A stretch of 64,000 bases of DNA from Nostoc desertorum CM1-VF14 (lineage in GTDB: Bacteria; Cyanobacteriota; Cyanobacteriia; Cyanobacteriales; Nostocaceae), in assembly GCA_019359245.1 (NCBI GenBank), contig JAHHHR010000007.1:1-64000 (forward strand), read 5' to 3'. The notes beneath the pieces were generated by a model. The model saw only the letters and a list, made by a program, of their open reading frames with translations, did not search any database and was not told the origin of the DNA. Below are positions 53,247 to 61,980 of this stretch, piece by piece (within the stretch, counting starts at the first letter, position 1; each line of letters opens with the position of its first letter). Position numbers and translations under genes: made by a program.

Positions 53247-54826
53247 AAGGCATAGTCCTTCGTAACCGCTATAAAATCTTACAGTTTTTAGGAAGTGGTT
53301 CGTTTGGCGACACATACATAGCAGAAGATATAGATTTACCTAGTCATCCCAAATGTGTTGTGAAACAGCTTAAGCCTAAAGCATCCGAACAGGAAGTTAT
53401 GCTGGTTGCTAGACGACTATTCGAGAGTGAAGCAGAAGTTTTATACCGTTTAGGTAACCTTAGCAACCAAATACCTAAACTATTTGCTCATTTTGAGGAA
53501 AACGGCGAATTTTATTTGGTGCAAGAATTTGTAGACGGGTATAACTTAAGCGTAGAAATAATACCTGGTAGCCAATGGAGTGAAGCTGAGGTTGTCAAAC
53601 TCTTACAAGAAATTTTGCAAGTTTTGATTGTCGTTCATCAGGAGAATATCATCCACCGCGATATCAAGCCCCAAAACCTGATGCGTCGTAGTCATGATGG
53701 CAAAATTGTGATGATTGACTTTGGCGCAGTTAAAGAAATTAAAGGTTTGAGTGCGGATACTCAAGGTCAAGTTAGTTCAACTATTGTTATTGGCTCCAAT
53801 GGTTATATGCCTAATGAACAAGCTAATTCCAAGCCAAGACTATCTAGCGATATCTATGCAGTGGGAGTGATTGGTATCCAAGCTTTGACAGGAAAATCAC
53901 CTCAAGACTTCCAAGATGACCCTACAACTGGAGAACTAATTTGGCAACATGAGGCAAATATTAGCAATAAACTAGCTAATGTTTTAACCAAAATGGTACG
54001 TTACAACTTTAGTCAGCGATATCAAACAGCAGCAGAAGCGTTGCAAGCACTTACTTCATTGCCACATCCTCGACAATTACCAAAACTAAAGCCAGCAAGC
54101 TGGAGATTTCCCTCTCATCGAAAAGCGATGGTAATAAGTGGAGCAGTTTTACTTGTGTTTCTCGCATTCAAGTATGCAGTACCTAATTCTACTGAAAATT
54201 CTCAAAAACAAAACCCTCCAAATCCCCAACCAGTAATTACAAAACAGCCTCAAACATCTCCAACAACTTCTGAATCAAACCCTGTACCAGTACCTACAAA
54301 AATACCAACTACAGCACCAATACCCACAATATCAACTTCTTTAGAATTCTCTCAATTACCTTGTGATAATGACAAACAATTATCTTCACCCCCTCCAGCT
54401 ACAGGAAAGCCAATGTGGGAAACTAGCATTTATAAATACTATGGAAAGATAAATCCAAAAACCAAAGAAGCTAATGGTAGAGGGTTGATGGTCTTTAAAA
54501 ATAGTGGTTTTCAATACTATGGAGACTTTAAGAATAATCAACGTAATGGATGTGGAAGATTATCATATCCGGTAGAAAATAATATTCACTATTATTTAGG
54601 TCAGTTTGAAGATGATAAATTCCAAGGGATGGGACGTTTGAAGCTGAGAAATCAAAATGAATATATAGGAGCGTTTGTTAACAATAAATGCCAAGGAAAA
54701 GGAGTATATGTTTTTAAAGATAAGACTGAGAAATATGGATTGTGGCATGAAGATAAGTTAAAAGAAAATGATAATTTGTTATGTAAGGAGCCTTCAGCAC
54801 CTATTATTTCAATATCAGCTTTTTAG
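53243..54826 (+). CDS. Membrane Ser/Thr protein kinase with C-terminal MORN domain
   Basis: A 527-residue Hanks-type kinase. The kinase domain (~8-265) has the Gly loop LGSGSFGDTY, catalytic Lys in KCVVKQL, the HRDIKPQNLM loop and DFGAVKE. One TM helix (~298-315, AMVISGAVLLVFLAFKYAV) is followed by a Pro/Thr-rich linker and, outside the cytoplasmic membrane, MORN repeats (YYGDFKNNQRNGCGRLSYP, YYLGQFEDDKFQGMGRLKL, YIGAFVNNKCQGKGVYVF). MORN modules bind lipids or glycans. The outer MORN domain is duplicated as a separate secreted protein downstream. It probably senses an envelope signal. Confidence 0.93.
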   Translation: MKGIVLRNRYKILQFLGSGSFGDTYIAEDIDLPSHPKCVVKQLKPKASEQEVMLVARRLFESEAEVLYRLGNLSNQIPKLFAHFEENGEFYLVQEFVDGYNLSVEIIPGSQWSEAEVVKLLQEILQVLIVVHQENIIHRDIKPQNLMRRSHDGKIVMIDFGAVKEIKGLSADTQGQVSSTIVIGSNGYMPNEQANSKPRLSSDIYAVGVIGIQALTGKSPQDFQDDPTTGELIWQHEANISNKLANVLTKMVRYNFSQRYQTAAEALQALTSLPHPRQLPKLKPASWRFPSHRKAMVISGAVLLVFLAFKYAVPNSTENSQKQNPPNPQPVITKQPQTSPTTSESNPVPVPTKIPTTAPIPTISTSLEFSQLPCDNDKQLSSPPPATGKPMWETSIYKYYGKINPKTKEANGRGLMVFKNSGFQYYGDFKNNQRNGCGRLSYPVENNIHYYLGQFEDDKFQGMGRLKLRNQNEYIGAFVNNKCQGKGVYVFKDKTEKYGLWHEDKLKENDNLLCKEPSAPIISISAF

Positions 54827-55269
54827 CCCAAAATATTTTTAATTATTTCAATTTATTGGCTTAAGTGATGATACCTTCTATGCTAGTGCAAGCGTACTTG
54901 TTCATTAAGGAAGCCCTAATCTCAATAAAAACACAAGTAATCGCATTAAGCCCTATTCATTGAGAATAAGTTAGATGTAAGCGTAGCCCGTCGTAAACAT
55001 CGCTATCAGCTTATAGAAATCAATAGAACCATAAATCCTATTTTATTGTTAATACATTAAATGTAGATTTTGTCAATTCGTTTCAAATAACTTTACCCCT
55101 ATATATTGGACTTTTATGAATTGATAATTAATTACTTTGATACGTTAAAAACATATACCGAATTTTAATGAAGTTGCGCTAAGTTATGTAATATATTTTT
55201 TTAAATACTAGTTTGATACCATTAAAAATGGTATTGTACATACAGTTAAAAACAAAGGTTATTTTATTT
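54827..55269. other. AT-rich spacer between the two MORN genes
   Basis: These 443 bp hold no gene that I can support. A short dispersed repeat-like piece (GTAAGCGTAGCCCGTCG) lies near 54977. The promoter and ribosome-binding site (AAAGG near 55253) of the secreted MORN gene are at the right end. Confidence 0.4.
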
Positions 55270-55929
55270 ATGAAAATAAAATTCGTACTTTCTTTTTCTT
55301 GTCTATTTATTTCCACGAGTTTAACTTTTATTCCAATACAAAAAATACTAGCGCAACAAACATCTCCAACAATTCCTGAATCAAACACTGTACCAGATTC
55401 CACAACAACACCAGATATAACACCAACCACAACTCCTGAATTAAACACTGTACCGGATTCCGCAACAACACCATTACCCTGTGATAAAGATCAACAACTA
55501 TCTTCACCTCCTCCAGCTACAGGAAAACCAACGTGGGAAACTAGCATTTATAAATACTACGGAGAGATAAATCCAAAAACGAAAGAAGCTAATGGTAGAG
55601 GATTGATGATTTTTAAAAATAATGATTTTCAATACTATGGAACTTTTAAGAACAATAAGCGTAATGGATGTGGAAGATTATCATATCCGGTAGAAAGTAA
55701 TATTCACTATTATTTAGGTCAGTTTCAAGGTGATAAGTTCCAAGGGATGGGACGTTTGAAACTGAGAAATCAAAATGAATATATAGGAGAGTTTGTTAAC
55801 AATAGATGTCAAGGAAAAGGAGTATATGTTTTTAAAGATAAGACTGAGCAAGATGGAACATGGCGTGAAGATAAGTTAGAAGGAAGTAATAATTTGTCAT
55901 GCAAGGAATTCAACAGTAACTATCGATAG
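55270..55929 (+). CDS. Secreted MORN-repeat protein, paralogue of the kinase outer domain
   Basis: A 219-residue protein from the ATG at 55270, which begins a Sec signal peptide (MKIKFVLSFSCLFISTSLTF, cleavage near ILAQQ); an upstream TTG would add residues that spoil it. A Thr/Pro-rich spacer with two ELNTVPDS(A/T)TTP-like repeats precedes MORN repeats that match the kinase C-terminus almost residue for residue, with matching DNA over ~430 bp. Probably periplasmic. It may compete with or bind the same ligand as the kinase. Confidence 0.85.
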   Translation: MKIKFVLSFSCLFISTSLTFIPIQKILAQQTSPTIPESNTVPDSTTTPDITPTTTPELNTVPDSATTPLPCDKDQQLSSPPPATGKPTWETSIYKYYGEINPKTKEANGRGLMIFKNNDFQYYGTFKNNKRNGCGRLSYPVESNIHYYLGQFQGDKFQGMGRLKLRNQNEYIGEFVNNRCQGKGVYVFKDKTEQDGTWREDKLEGSNNLSCKEFNSNYR

Positions 55930-56030
55930 TCCGGACATAAATTTAATTGATTTAGTTTTAATTGATTTAGTTTGGCATTCTGAATAGTATTGAAGTGAAG
56001 TAAGCTAACAACCAAGATTTATTAAAAAAA

Positions 56031-56432
56031 ATGAAATTTATACTTTCTACCACTGCTGTATTTGTTTTCGTGAGTTTAAGTTGTCTTCCAGCACAACGGT
56101 TACTGGCGCAAGAGATTCCTGTCGCAGGTCGGGCAATAGAACCAAATAAAAATACATTTAGTGAACCGCCTGTTGCAGGACGGGCAATAGAAGAATCAAA
56201 AAGTAACCAATTAGCTTTCAAACCAGATCAATCGCTTCGTAGAAGACAATCTACAACACGTGCTGTACGAGGTGGAAGAGTGAGTGTTAGACGAAAATCT
56301 ACACCACGGGTTCGGCCAGTAACATACACACCACAGAGAGAAAGGGTTCAAAAAAGAACGATAATAAGACCTACCAGACCATCTCTAAAAGTACCTGTAA
56401 TACCTCAAAACTTCCCAATCAGACGAGGATAA
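56031..56432 (+). CDS. Secreted basic Arg-rich hypothetical protein
   Basis: A 133-residue protein with a Sec signal peptide (MKFILSTTAVFVFVSLSCLP, cleavage near LLAQE), resembling that of the upstream MORN protein. The mature part has two PVAGRAIE repeats and then a very basic Arg/Pro/Thr-rich tail (for example RRRQSTTRAVRGGRVSVRRK). It may bind acidic envelope polymer or nucleic acid outside the cell. No known domain. Same orientation as its neighbours, 101 bp after the MORN gene. Confidence 0.7.
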   Translation: MKFILSTTAVFVFVSLSCLPAQRLLAQEIPVAGRAIEPNKNTFSEPPVAGRAIEESKSNQLAFKPDQSLRRRQSTTRAVRGGRVSVRRKSTPRVRPVTYTPQRERVQKRTIIRPTRPSLKVPVIPQNFPIRRG

Positions 56433-56690
56433 AAATAGATAGATTTCTGAAAAGATTGAGAACAAGAAGCAAACTGGAAAAGCAAAAATCGAAAGTTCAG
56501 AAATCATTTGGTTAATTCTTTAATTCTGAATATTTTTATTTATCCAAATAGTGGTTTAACTGCGAGGTAGAGTCGAGAAGAGGGCGCAACGAGAAACCAA
56601 AACTTGGCTATTAGGTTCTAAGTAAACCTGATAGCCGTGATTTATTTAGACTATCCTTATTCTTAAGCCTATTATCAAGACAGATAGTTT

Positions 56691-57278
56691 ATGCAGATTA
56701 AGATAATAAAGAATAGCCTGTATCTCTCTACTGGTTTAGGTATTGTTTTTGGTGCAACTGGATTATATTTCTGGATGCAATCACAACATAACGCTAACGT
56801 CACTGTTGGCAAAAGTGTAGATTCCCACAAGACAATTGAGAAGCCAGCACCTCCTATAGGAAAATTAACTACTCCAATAGCTTCTAAACAACCCATCCGT
56901 CTAGTGCTTAAAAGAAGTACACGGCAGCTGTATGTATATAAAGGAGAAAATTTACAAGCTAGTTACCCAGTAGCTGTTGGTAAAGCTGGGTTAGAAACGC
57001 CAATAGGGAAGTTCAAAGTTATTGAAATGCTGAAAAACCCCGATTGGACAAATCCTAAAACTGGAAATTTAGTTCCTCCGGGTGAAAATAATCCTTTGGG
57101 AGAACGCTGGATTGCGTTTTGGAATGTTGGCAGAGAATACATTGGATTTCATGGTACTCCTGATAGATCATCCGTCGGAAAAGCAGCTTCTGCCGGTTGT
57201 GTTCGGATGTATAACGAGCATGTCCGTGAACTGTATGAAATGGTCAAACTTGGTACATCAGTGTTAGTAGAACCTTGA
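56691..57278 (+). CDS. L,D-transpeptidase (YkuD family)
   Basis: A 195-residue enzyme. An N-terminal signal-anchor (LSTGLGIVFGATGLYFWMQ) is followed by a YkuD domain (~68-195): RSTRQLYVYKGENLQASYPVAVGK, TPIGKFKVIEM, catalytic-site His in GFHGTPD and nucleophile Cys170 in SAGCVRM. It makes 3-3 cross-links in peptidoglycan or anchors proteins, acting in the periplasm. Full length. It stands with the secreted MORN and basic proteins, so an envelope role for the whole group is plausible. Confidence 0.92.
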   Translation: MQIKIIKNSLYLSTGLGIVFGATGLYFWMQSQHNANVTVGKSVDSHKTIEKPAPPIGKLTTPIASKQPIRLVLKRSTRQLYVYKGENLQASYPVAVGKAGLETPIGKFKVIEMLKNPDWTNPKTGNLVPPGENNPLGERWIAFWNVGREYIGFHGTPDRSSVGKAASAGCVRMYNEHVRELYEMVKLGTSVLVEP

Positions 57279-57349
57279 TCGGTGTTGAGCAAAAATAAGC
57301 GAGATGAAAAAATAAATACTGTATTTATCCTGCCTTCTTCCTTCTGAGA

Positions 57350-59305
57350 CTAAGGTGACTGATTTAACACCCACTTCAACCACTGCCTAAAGGAACTTAC
57401 ACTATTCAAACGATGGACTCTAGGCGCATGGGTAGCGGCGAGTCCATCAACGGCTACTAATGCAGCATATTGCAAGCCCAAGAAACTATCAACTGCGGCA
57501 TAAGGGCCACCTAAAGTAATAGCCCCAGCAGCATACATTTGACCTTTGCCACTACGCATCTCTACTAGCTCAAAATTGTTTGCTACAGTCAATCTCCCTA
57601 GATGGTTCAGTGGAAGGTTGTAATGTTTCACCAAATCTGATATCACGGGATTAGCATCTACCTTGGCATCCAGCCCAGTAGCATCAACAATAAAATCAGC
57701 TAGCAATTTCATTTCCCCAAAGCTTTGCTCTCGGATACGGGTAATAGTCCGGTTTTGGGCATCTCGTTCTACATCCAAAACCTCTCCAAAGGTAATTTGA
57801 TACCAGCCTTCGCTGATTCCTTGGGCAGTAATTTGTTGCCAGTCGTGGCGGTCGGCAGTGGTAGTTCCACCCCAGTCTGCTAGTAAGCGTTTGCGTTCAT
57901 CGGGGGTGGCTTTTTCTAACATTGCCCGGAGTTCACCGCCCCAACAGGCTTTAGGCCAGTTAAAGGGTTGAAATTCGTAATGATTTTTGACTAGGCGCTG
58001 GGTATTTTGAAATTTGTTGCCTTGAGGTTTAGGCGATCGCATTAAATGCAAAACTGCAATATTTTGATTCCGTTTTCTTGCTTCATAAATGCGCTGCACA
58101 ATCCGCGAAGCCACGATTCCTCGGCCACGAATCAATACCGTACCACCATGTCGCTCTAGTTGCTCATAGACATGATCGTGTGCTTCATAAGCATTCACGA
58201 CAGATTTAAAATCTTGATATTTTTCTCTATAAGCTTGCAAATCTGGAAGAAACTGAATTGCTGGATACCCAGTAGCTAAATGTAAATAACGAGTAACTAA
58301 AAAAGCATAATTTCCTGGGGCGCGAGAATAGGCCACGCAATATCTGCCATCATCAGTTTTGCGAATTACCCTAACTCGCCCATAACGATAAATTTGATTC
58401 CAGCCAATGCGCTTCGCCTCCCGGTCTATGGAATCAAAAACGTTACCTGCACGGGGTGTATAAGTTTCGGCAAATATTGGTTCAGCAAACACTTGCCATA
58501 AATATTTGAATGCTGACTTCATCTCCCCCTTAGTGCAATCGTGCCAAGCCTCACGCAAGGCATAACTAGGCCAGCCCCAAATATTATCAGGACAAGAGTC
58601 AGAATTTGATCGCAGTCTTTCATATAAGGGAATTTGCGAATTCAAACAAAGGCGCTTGTAACGAGCATAAGGTTCTCCTTCTAATCCCAAAGCCACAATT
58701 TTGTCAGCACGTACACCACTAATTCGTAGCAAATCAGCCCAAACAAAGCTACCCAGTCCCGCCCCGATCGCTAGATAATCAGATTCATCTACTGGTAGAC
58801 CTGTAGCATGGAGTGCTTGCACAGCAACATTTTCCGCCTGAAACGCTAGTGGCGGGAAATTATTTGCCAAGGGCGTTAACGGCTGGGCTACAGGCAAACT
58901 AGGGTCTGGAAGATTGGTATTTGCGTTGAAGTGAATCGTTGAAGGAGGGGTGGTATCTGGTACGGGTACGTTAGCAGCAAGGGTCACTGTGATTAGATAT
59001 GGGCCAATTTGCAACGTATCGCCATTAACCAAAACACTGCGCGTTTGTGGTTGGCCATTGACATACACACCGTTAACGCTGCCTTGGTCAATAACTACCA
59101 GATGATCTTGTTCCCAGTCAATTAGAGCATGGTAACGAGAAACTTCGTTACTGTTAAGCAGCATCCGAGAAACGCGCACTCCTCGGAGTTCAGCAGGTAA
59201 GCGAGCGAATTCTCGACCAAAAGCGATCGGCATATTCAACCTTGGTTCTCGCCGTTCACCCGTCGCTGGTTCTTCCCAACTCAATTGGATTTGTTCATTA
59301 GTCAT
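57350..59305 (-). CDS. FHA domain fused to FAD/NAD(P)-binding oxidoreductase
   Basis: A 651-residue protein. An N-terminal FHA domain (~25-110: FGREFARLP, VSRYHALIDWEQDHLVVIDQGSVNGVYVNG, LQIGPYLITV) keeps the phosphothreonine-binding S-R-x-H and N-G motifs. A Pro-rich linker leads to a flavoprotein-like module (~175-640): YLAIGAGLGSFVWADLL (dinucleotide-binding), HLATGYPAIQFLPDL, a second Rossmann segment GTVLIRGRGIVASRIVQR and IVDATGLDA. The module resembles lysine/ornithine N-monooxygenase-like FAD proteins. Substrate unknown. It is encoded 66 bp downstream of a second FHA gene and could be controlled by Thr phosphorylation. Confidence 0.82.
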   Translation of the reverse strand: MTNEQIQLSWEEPATGERREPRLNMPIAFGREFARLPAELRGVRVSRMLLNSNEVSRYHALIDWEQDHLVVIDQGSVNGVYVNGQPQTRSVLVNGDTLQIGPYLITVTLAANVPVPDTTPPSTIHFNANTNLPDPSLPVAQPLTPLANNFPPLAFQAENVAVQALHATGLPVDESDYLAIGAGLGSFVWADLLRISGVRADKIVALGLEGEPYARYKRLCLNSQIPLYERLRSNSDSCPDNIWGWPSYALREAWHDCTKGEMKSAFKYLWQVFAEPIFAETYTPRAGNVFDSIDREAKRIGWNQIYRYGRVRVIRKTDDGRYCVAYSRAPGNYAFLVTRYLHLATGYPAIQFLPDLQAYREKYQDFKSVVNAYEAHDHVYEQLERHGGTVLIRGRGIVASRIVQRIYEARKRNQNIAVLHLMRSPKPQGNKFQNTQRLVKNHYEFQPFNWPKACWGGELRAMLEKATPDERKRLLADWGGTTTADRHDWQQITAQGISEGWYQITFGEVLDVERDAQNRTITRIREQSFGEMKLLADFIVDATGLDAKVDANPVISDLVKHYNLPLNHLGRLTVANNFELVEMRSGKGQMYAAGAITLGGPYAAVDSFLGLQYAALVAVDGLAATHAPRVHRLNSVSSFRQWLKWVLNQSP

Positions 59306-59371
59306 TTGTCATTGGTCATTTGTCATTTGTAATTGAGCATTGGGCAGAAGGAAAATAATAACTCCTAACTC
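59306..59371. repeat. Heptamer tandem repeats between the two FHA genes
   Basis: TCATTTG/TCATTGG and CTAACTC units in tandem fill the whole spacer. Confidence 0.75.
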
Positions 59372-59920
59372 CTAACTCCCTCCTACCAACACACTCACCG
59401 CCGCAGCCAAAGATGTCCCACACCAACGACAGCCAATTTGTAGATTTTCTCCTGGGGAAACTTTATGACATTTGGGGCATTCTAAACCATAAACTCCTAG
59501 CGGTGGTGCGGGGGGTGTTAGTGAATGATGGTGATGTCCGATATGGACTGATGGATGCGGTGGCAGCAAAATTGTTACTGGAATACTGCCTGTGGAAATT
59601 TTAGTAACTTTGAGTTGTATTTGTCCCAAAGAGATATTACTGCCTTCAGTTAAAGGCACTTCACCTTGGACTAATTGCCGTCCATTAATCAAGGGGGGAT
59701 TTTGCGATCGCAAATTCCTGATATAAAAGCACTGTTGCTGGTGATGAAAAAATATTTCAACGTGCAGACCAGAGACGGTAGGATGACTCAAAACAATATC
59801 GCACCGCAGTGGATCGCGACCAATGCGGACAGTACCATGATTTTGGCTTGGCTGTTGTTCGTAAATGTTCTGAGTTTTATCTTGGCCTGCATCGTGCCAC
59901 TGTAAAGTTAGTGCGTTCAT
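59372..59920 (-). CDS. FHA-domain protein with C-terminal zinc ribbon
   Basis: A 182-residue cytosolic protein. The FHA domain (~27-115) shows VRIGRDPLRCDIVLSHPTVSGLHVEIFF and NPPLINGRQL, with the G-R and S-x-L-H motifs that read phosphothreonine. A His/Pro linker leads to a C-terminal zinc ribbon (CPKC then CRWC, ~149-168). It heads the two-gene FHA unit on the minus strand and probably works with the FHA-flavoprotein. A partner kinase of the Hanks type is encoded 5 kb away but need not be the specific one. Confidence 0.85.
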   Translation of the reverse strand: MNALTLQWHDAGQDKTQNIYEQQPSQNHGTVRIGRDPLRCDIVLSHPTVSGLHVEIFFHHQQQCFYIRNLRSQNPPLINGRQLVQGEVPLTEGSNISLGQIQLKVTKISTGSIPVTILLPPHPSVHIGHHHHSLTPPAPPLGVYGLECPKCHKVSPGENLQIGCRWCGTSLAAAVSVLVGGS

Positions 59921-60027
59921 TGTTCTAACTTCGTAAATCGTATTTAGCTACTTCAACTTCTTTCTGTGCGATTCCTAACACGCTTGAGTCGGTGCAAGCA
60001 AGTATTTTAAAAAAATTTCAACAAGCT

Positions 60028-60693
60028 TTATTTAGCCGACGCTAATTTGTCAGCGATGCGCGTAGTTTCTGGCAGCCGATATTTGGGCGTGCAACGTAAT
60101 ACATAGTCGATCGCTGTCGGTAAACTAACTCTATGGCCACTTGAGATGTAGAGAGGTTTTACTCCCACGCGTGTGCGTAGAACTGCTCCAACCGTTTCAC
60201 CTTTATATATAAGTGGTTGTCTGCTGCCTTTTGTTTCTGGCAATTCCTCATACTTACCTACCAACCTGGACTTGGCTACACCAATTGTTGGCATATCTAT
60301 GAGTAATCCTAAATGGCTAGCTATACCCAATCCGCGAGGATGGGCAATTCCTTGACCATCACACAAGATAATATCTGGTGTTGTTTTAATTTTCTCTAGG
60401 GCATCGAGAACAGCTGGAATTTCCCGAAATGAGAGGAACCCAGGAACATAAGGAAAGGTTGTAGGACGGTGTGCTAGGCTTGTCTCGATTACTTGTAAAT
60501 CAGGAAAACTCAGTACTGCTACAGCTGCACGGCTAATGGTTCCATCAGCTTCAAAACCCATATCCACTCCAGCAACGTACTGGATAGGTTCTTGGAATTG
60601 ATCCTCAGTAATTACTTGATCGCGCAGCTTTTCTTGGATAACGATGGCTTCTTCCAGCGTCGAGGGCCAAGCATAATCTCGATAAAACTTCAT
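60028..60693 (-). CDS. nfi: Endonuclease V (deoxyinosine 3' endonuclease)
   Basis: A 221-residue endonuclease V from the ATG at 60693 (MKFYRDYAWPSTLEEAI), chosen because the family starts here; an in-frame ATG at 60744 would add 17 hydrophobic residues unlike the family. It nicks DNA one base 3' of deoxyinosine, starting repair of deaminated adenine. Metal-binding Asp in VAGVDMGFEADG, the HRPTTFPYVPGFLSFRE segment, catalytic site ILCDGQGIAHPRGLGIASHLG, and GVAKSRLVGKYEE are all present. Transcribed alone. Confidence 0.93.
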   Translation of the reverse strand: MKFYRDYAWPSTLEEAIVIQEKLRDQVITEDQFQEPIQYVAGVDMGFEADGTISRAAVAVLSFPDLQVIETSLAHRPTTFPYVPGFLSFREIPAVLDALEKIKTTPDIILCDGQGIAHPRGLGIASHLGLLIDMPTIGVAKSRLVGKYEELPETKGSRQPLIYKGETVGAVLRTRVGVKPLYISSGHRVSLPTAIDYVLRCTPKYRLPETTRIADKLASAK

Positions 60694-60933
60694 ATTGAAA
60701 ATTGGAATTAAACTGATTAATATTAATCGTGTTATACCAAGCACAAAAACAATAGTTTTTGATGTTGATACAGGGAAAATCTATTCTTTGCAAAAGTCTG
60801 TGAATGACTATCTTTATCCTAGACATTTTAGCCCAGGTTAGCTGATATTTTGCATCATAATGTTACTTAAGGCTGTCAAGAGGGAATCCTGAGAATATAA
60901 GTTTATTTTTTTAGATTTTCTCTTTTACTGGTT

Positions 60934-61455
60934 ATGACACAGCCAAATATTCTGGAACTTGCAAAACAGGGAGATGTAGAGGCGATCGCATCTCTGATGA
61001 ACCGCCACTTACACCCCAAAGGGATCACTGCACAGGTTGCCTTCCAAGACAATTGCTTGGAGGTAATACTAGAATCTCCCCAAGTACTAAATCAGCAAGT
61101 TTTAGTTCCATTTATTCGCAAAGGGTTAACCGCTTTAGGGGCTGCATCTATTGAAATAGTGAAAGTTTACGGGCAACAAACTGGAAAGGAGTTTCCAGCT
61201 TGGAGTAAAGAGTTTAATTTAGGCATAGCAGAAGCTGAACTAGAAGCAGTAGATAATGAACACTCTTCTAGTAATCCTCAACCCCTAACTATTTGTATTA
61301 ACTTAAGCGGCGATACTGCACAAGGATTAACAAACCAAGATTTTGAATTTATTGCTAATCAAATCAGCACTGATATTTTATCATCTTGCTCTGAGGTTTT
61401 TATTCAAAAAGTAAGTATTAGTAATGGTAGTTCTATGATTACAAAGGAACGCTAA
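60934..61455 (+). CDS. Conserved cyanobacterial hypothetical protein
   Basis: A 173-residue protein. The first ~100 residues (ILELAKQGDVEAIASLMNRHLHPKGITAQV, then QVLVPFIRKGLTALGAASIEIVKVYGRQ-like VKVYGQQTGKEFPAWSKEF) form a domain often found at the N-terminus of cyanobacterial proteins of unknown function. The C-terminal ~60 residues (LTICINLSGDTAQGLTNQDFEFIANQIS) have no recognised match. No TM or signal peptide. Function unknown. Confidence 0.75.
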   Translation: MTQPNILELAKQGDVEAIASLMNRHLHPKGITAQVAFQDNCLEVILESPQVLNQQVLVPFIRKGLTALGAASIEIVKVYGQQTGKEFPAWSKEFNLGIAEAELEAVDNEHSSSNPQPLTICINLSGDTAQGLTNQDFEFIANQISTDILSSCSEVFIQKVSISNGSSMITKER

Positions 61456-61980
61456 TATTTAATTTTACTCACGCAGAAGCGCAAAAAAACACTCTAAAGA
61501 TTTTTGCAAAAAATATTAATAGGTTTAAGAAAATTTTAAAATAGGGCTTAAAAAATTCTAAAAATGTTGGTTCTTTTTATCTGTAAATAGGAAACCCTAA
61601 GAAGGAAGCGGCAGAGAGGCTAATAACGTCAGAAAAAGTTTTCTTGAAGAAAATAAAACTATTATTTATAGCTGTAATTGTATCTTTTGTTTTCGTTACA
61701 TTTGCACCAAGTAGTTATATTTTATACGCCTTTGCTGAAATTTCATTAATAACAAGTGGAGTTTTTCTCTGTATGACTTGAAGTCAGTAGGAAAAAACTA
61801 TATATTGTTTGCAAAGACAAGATCTTACCTCAAATTTAAACTATAAAAATCACTGCGTAGCTTGCTGCCGTAAGCATCGCTCTTACTTTCACATATCCTG
61901 ATGAAATACAATATTCCGAGACTTAGGATTGGTAGTATCACGGAATCAAAGCTGGACATAGGCGTTAAATATAACAGGTC
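61456..61980. other. Spacer with a possible small membrane protein
   Basis: No recognised gene over these 525 bp. A 45-residue frame at 61644-61781 is listed separately. Bases ~61853-61886 carry a dispersed repeat piece (GCGTAGCTTGCTGCCGTAAGC) related to those at 16.1 and 27.7 kb. Confidence 0.5.
61644..61781 (+). CDS. Possible 45-residue single-pass membrane protein
   Basis: A TTG-initiated frame (MKKIKLLFIAVIVSFVFVTF, then PSSYILYAFAEISLITSGVFL) with a positively charged start and one or two hydrophobic helices, the pattern of real small membrane proteins. AGAAAAAG lies just upstream. No family was recognised; it may be chance. Confidence 0.3.
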   Translation: MKKIKLLFIAVIVSFVFVTFAPSSYILYAFAEISLITSGVFLCMT

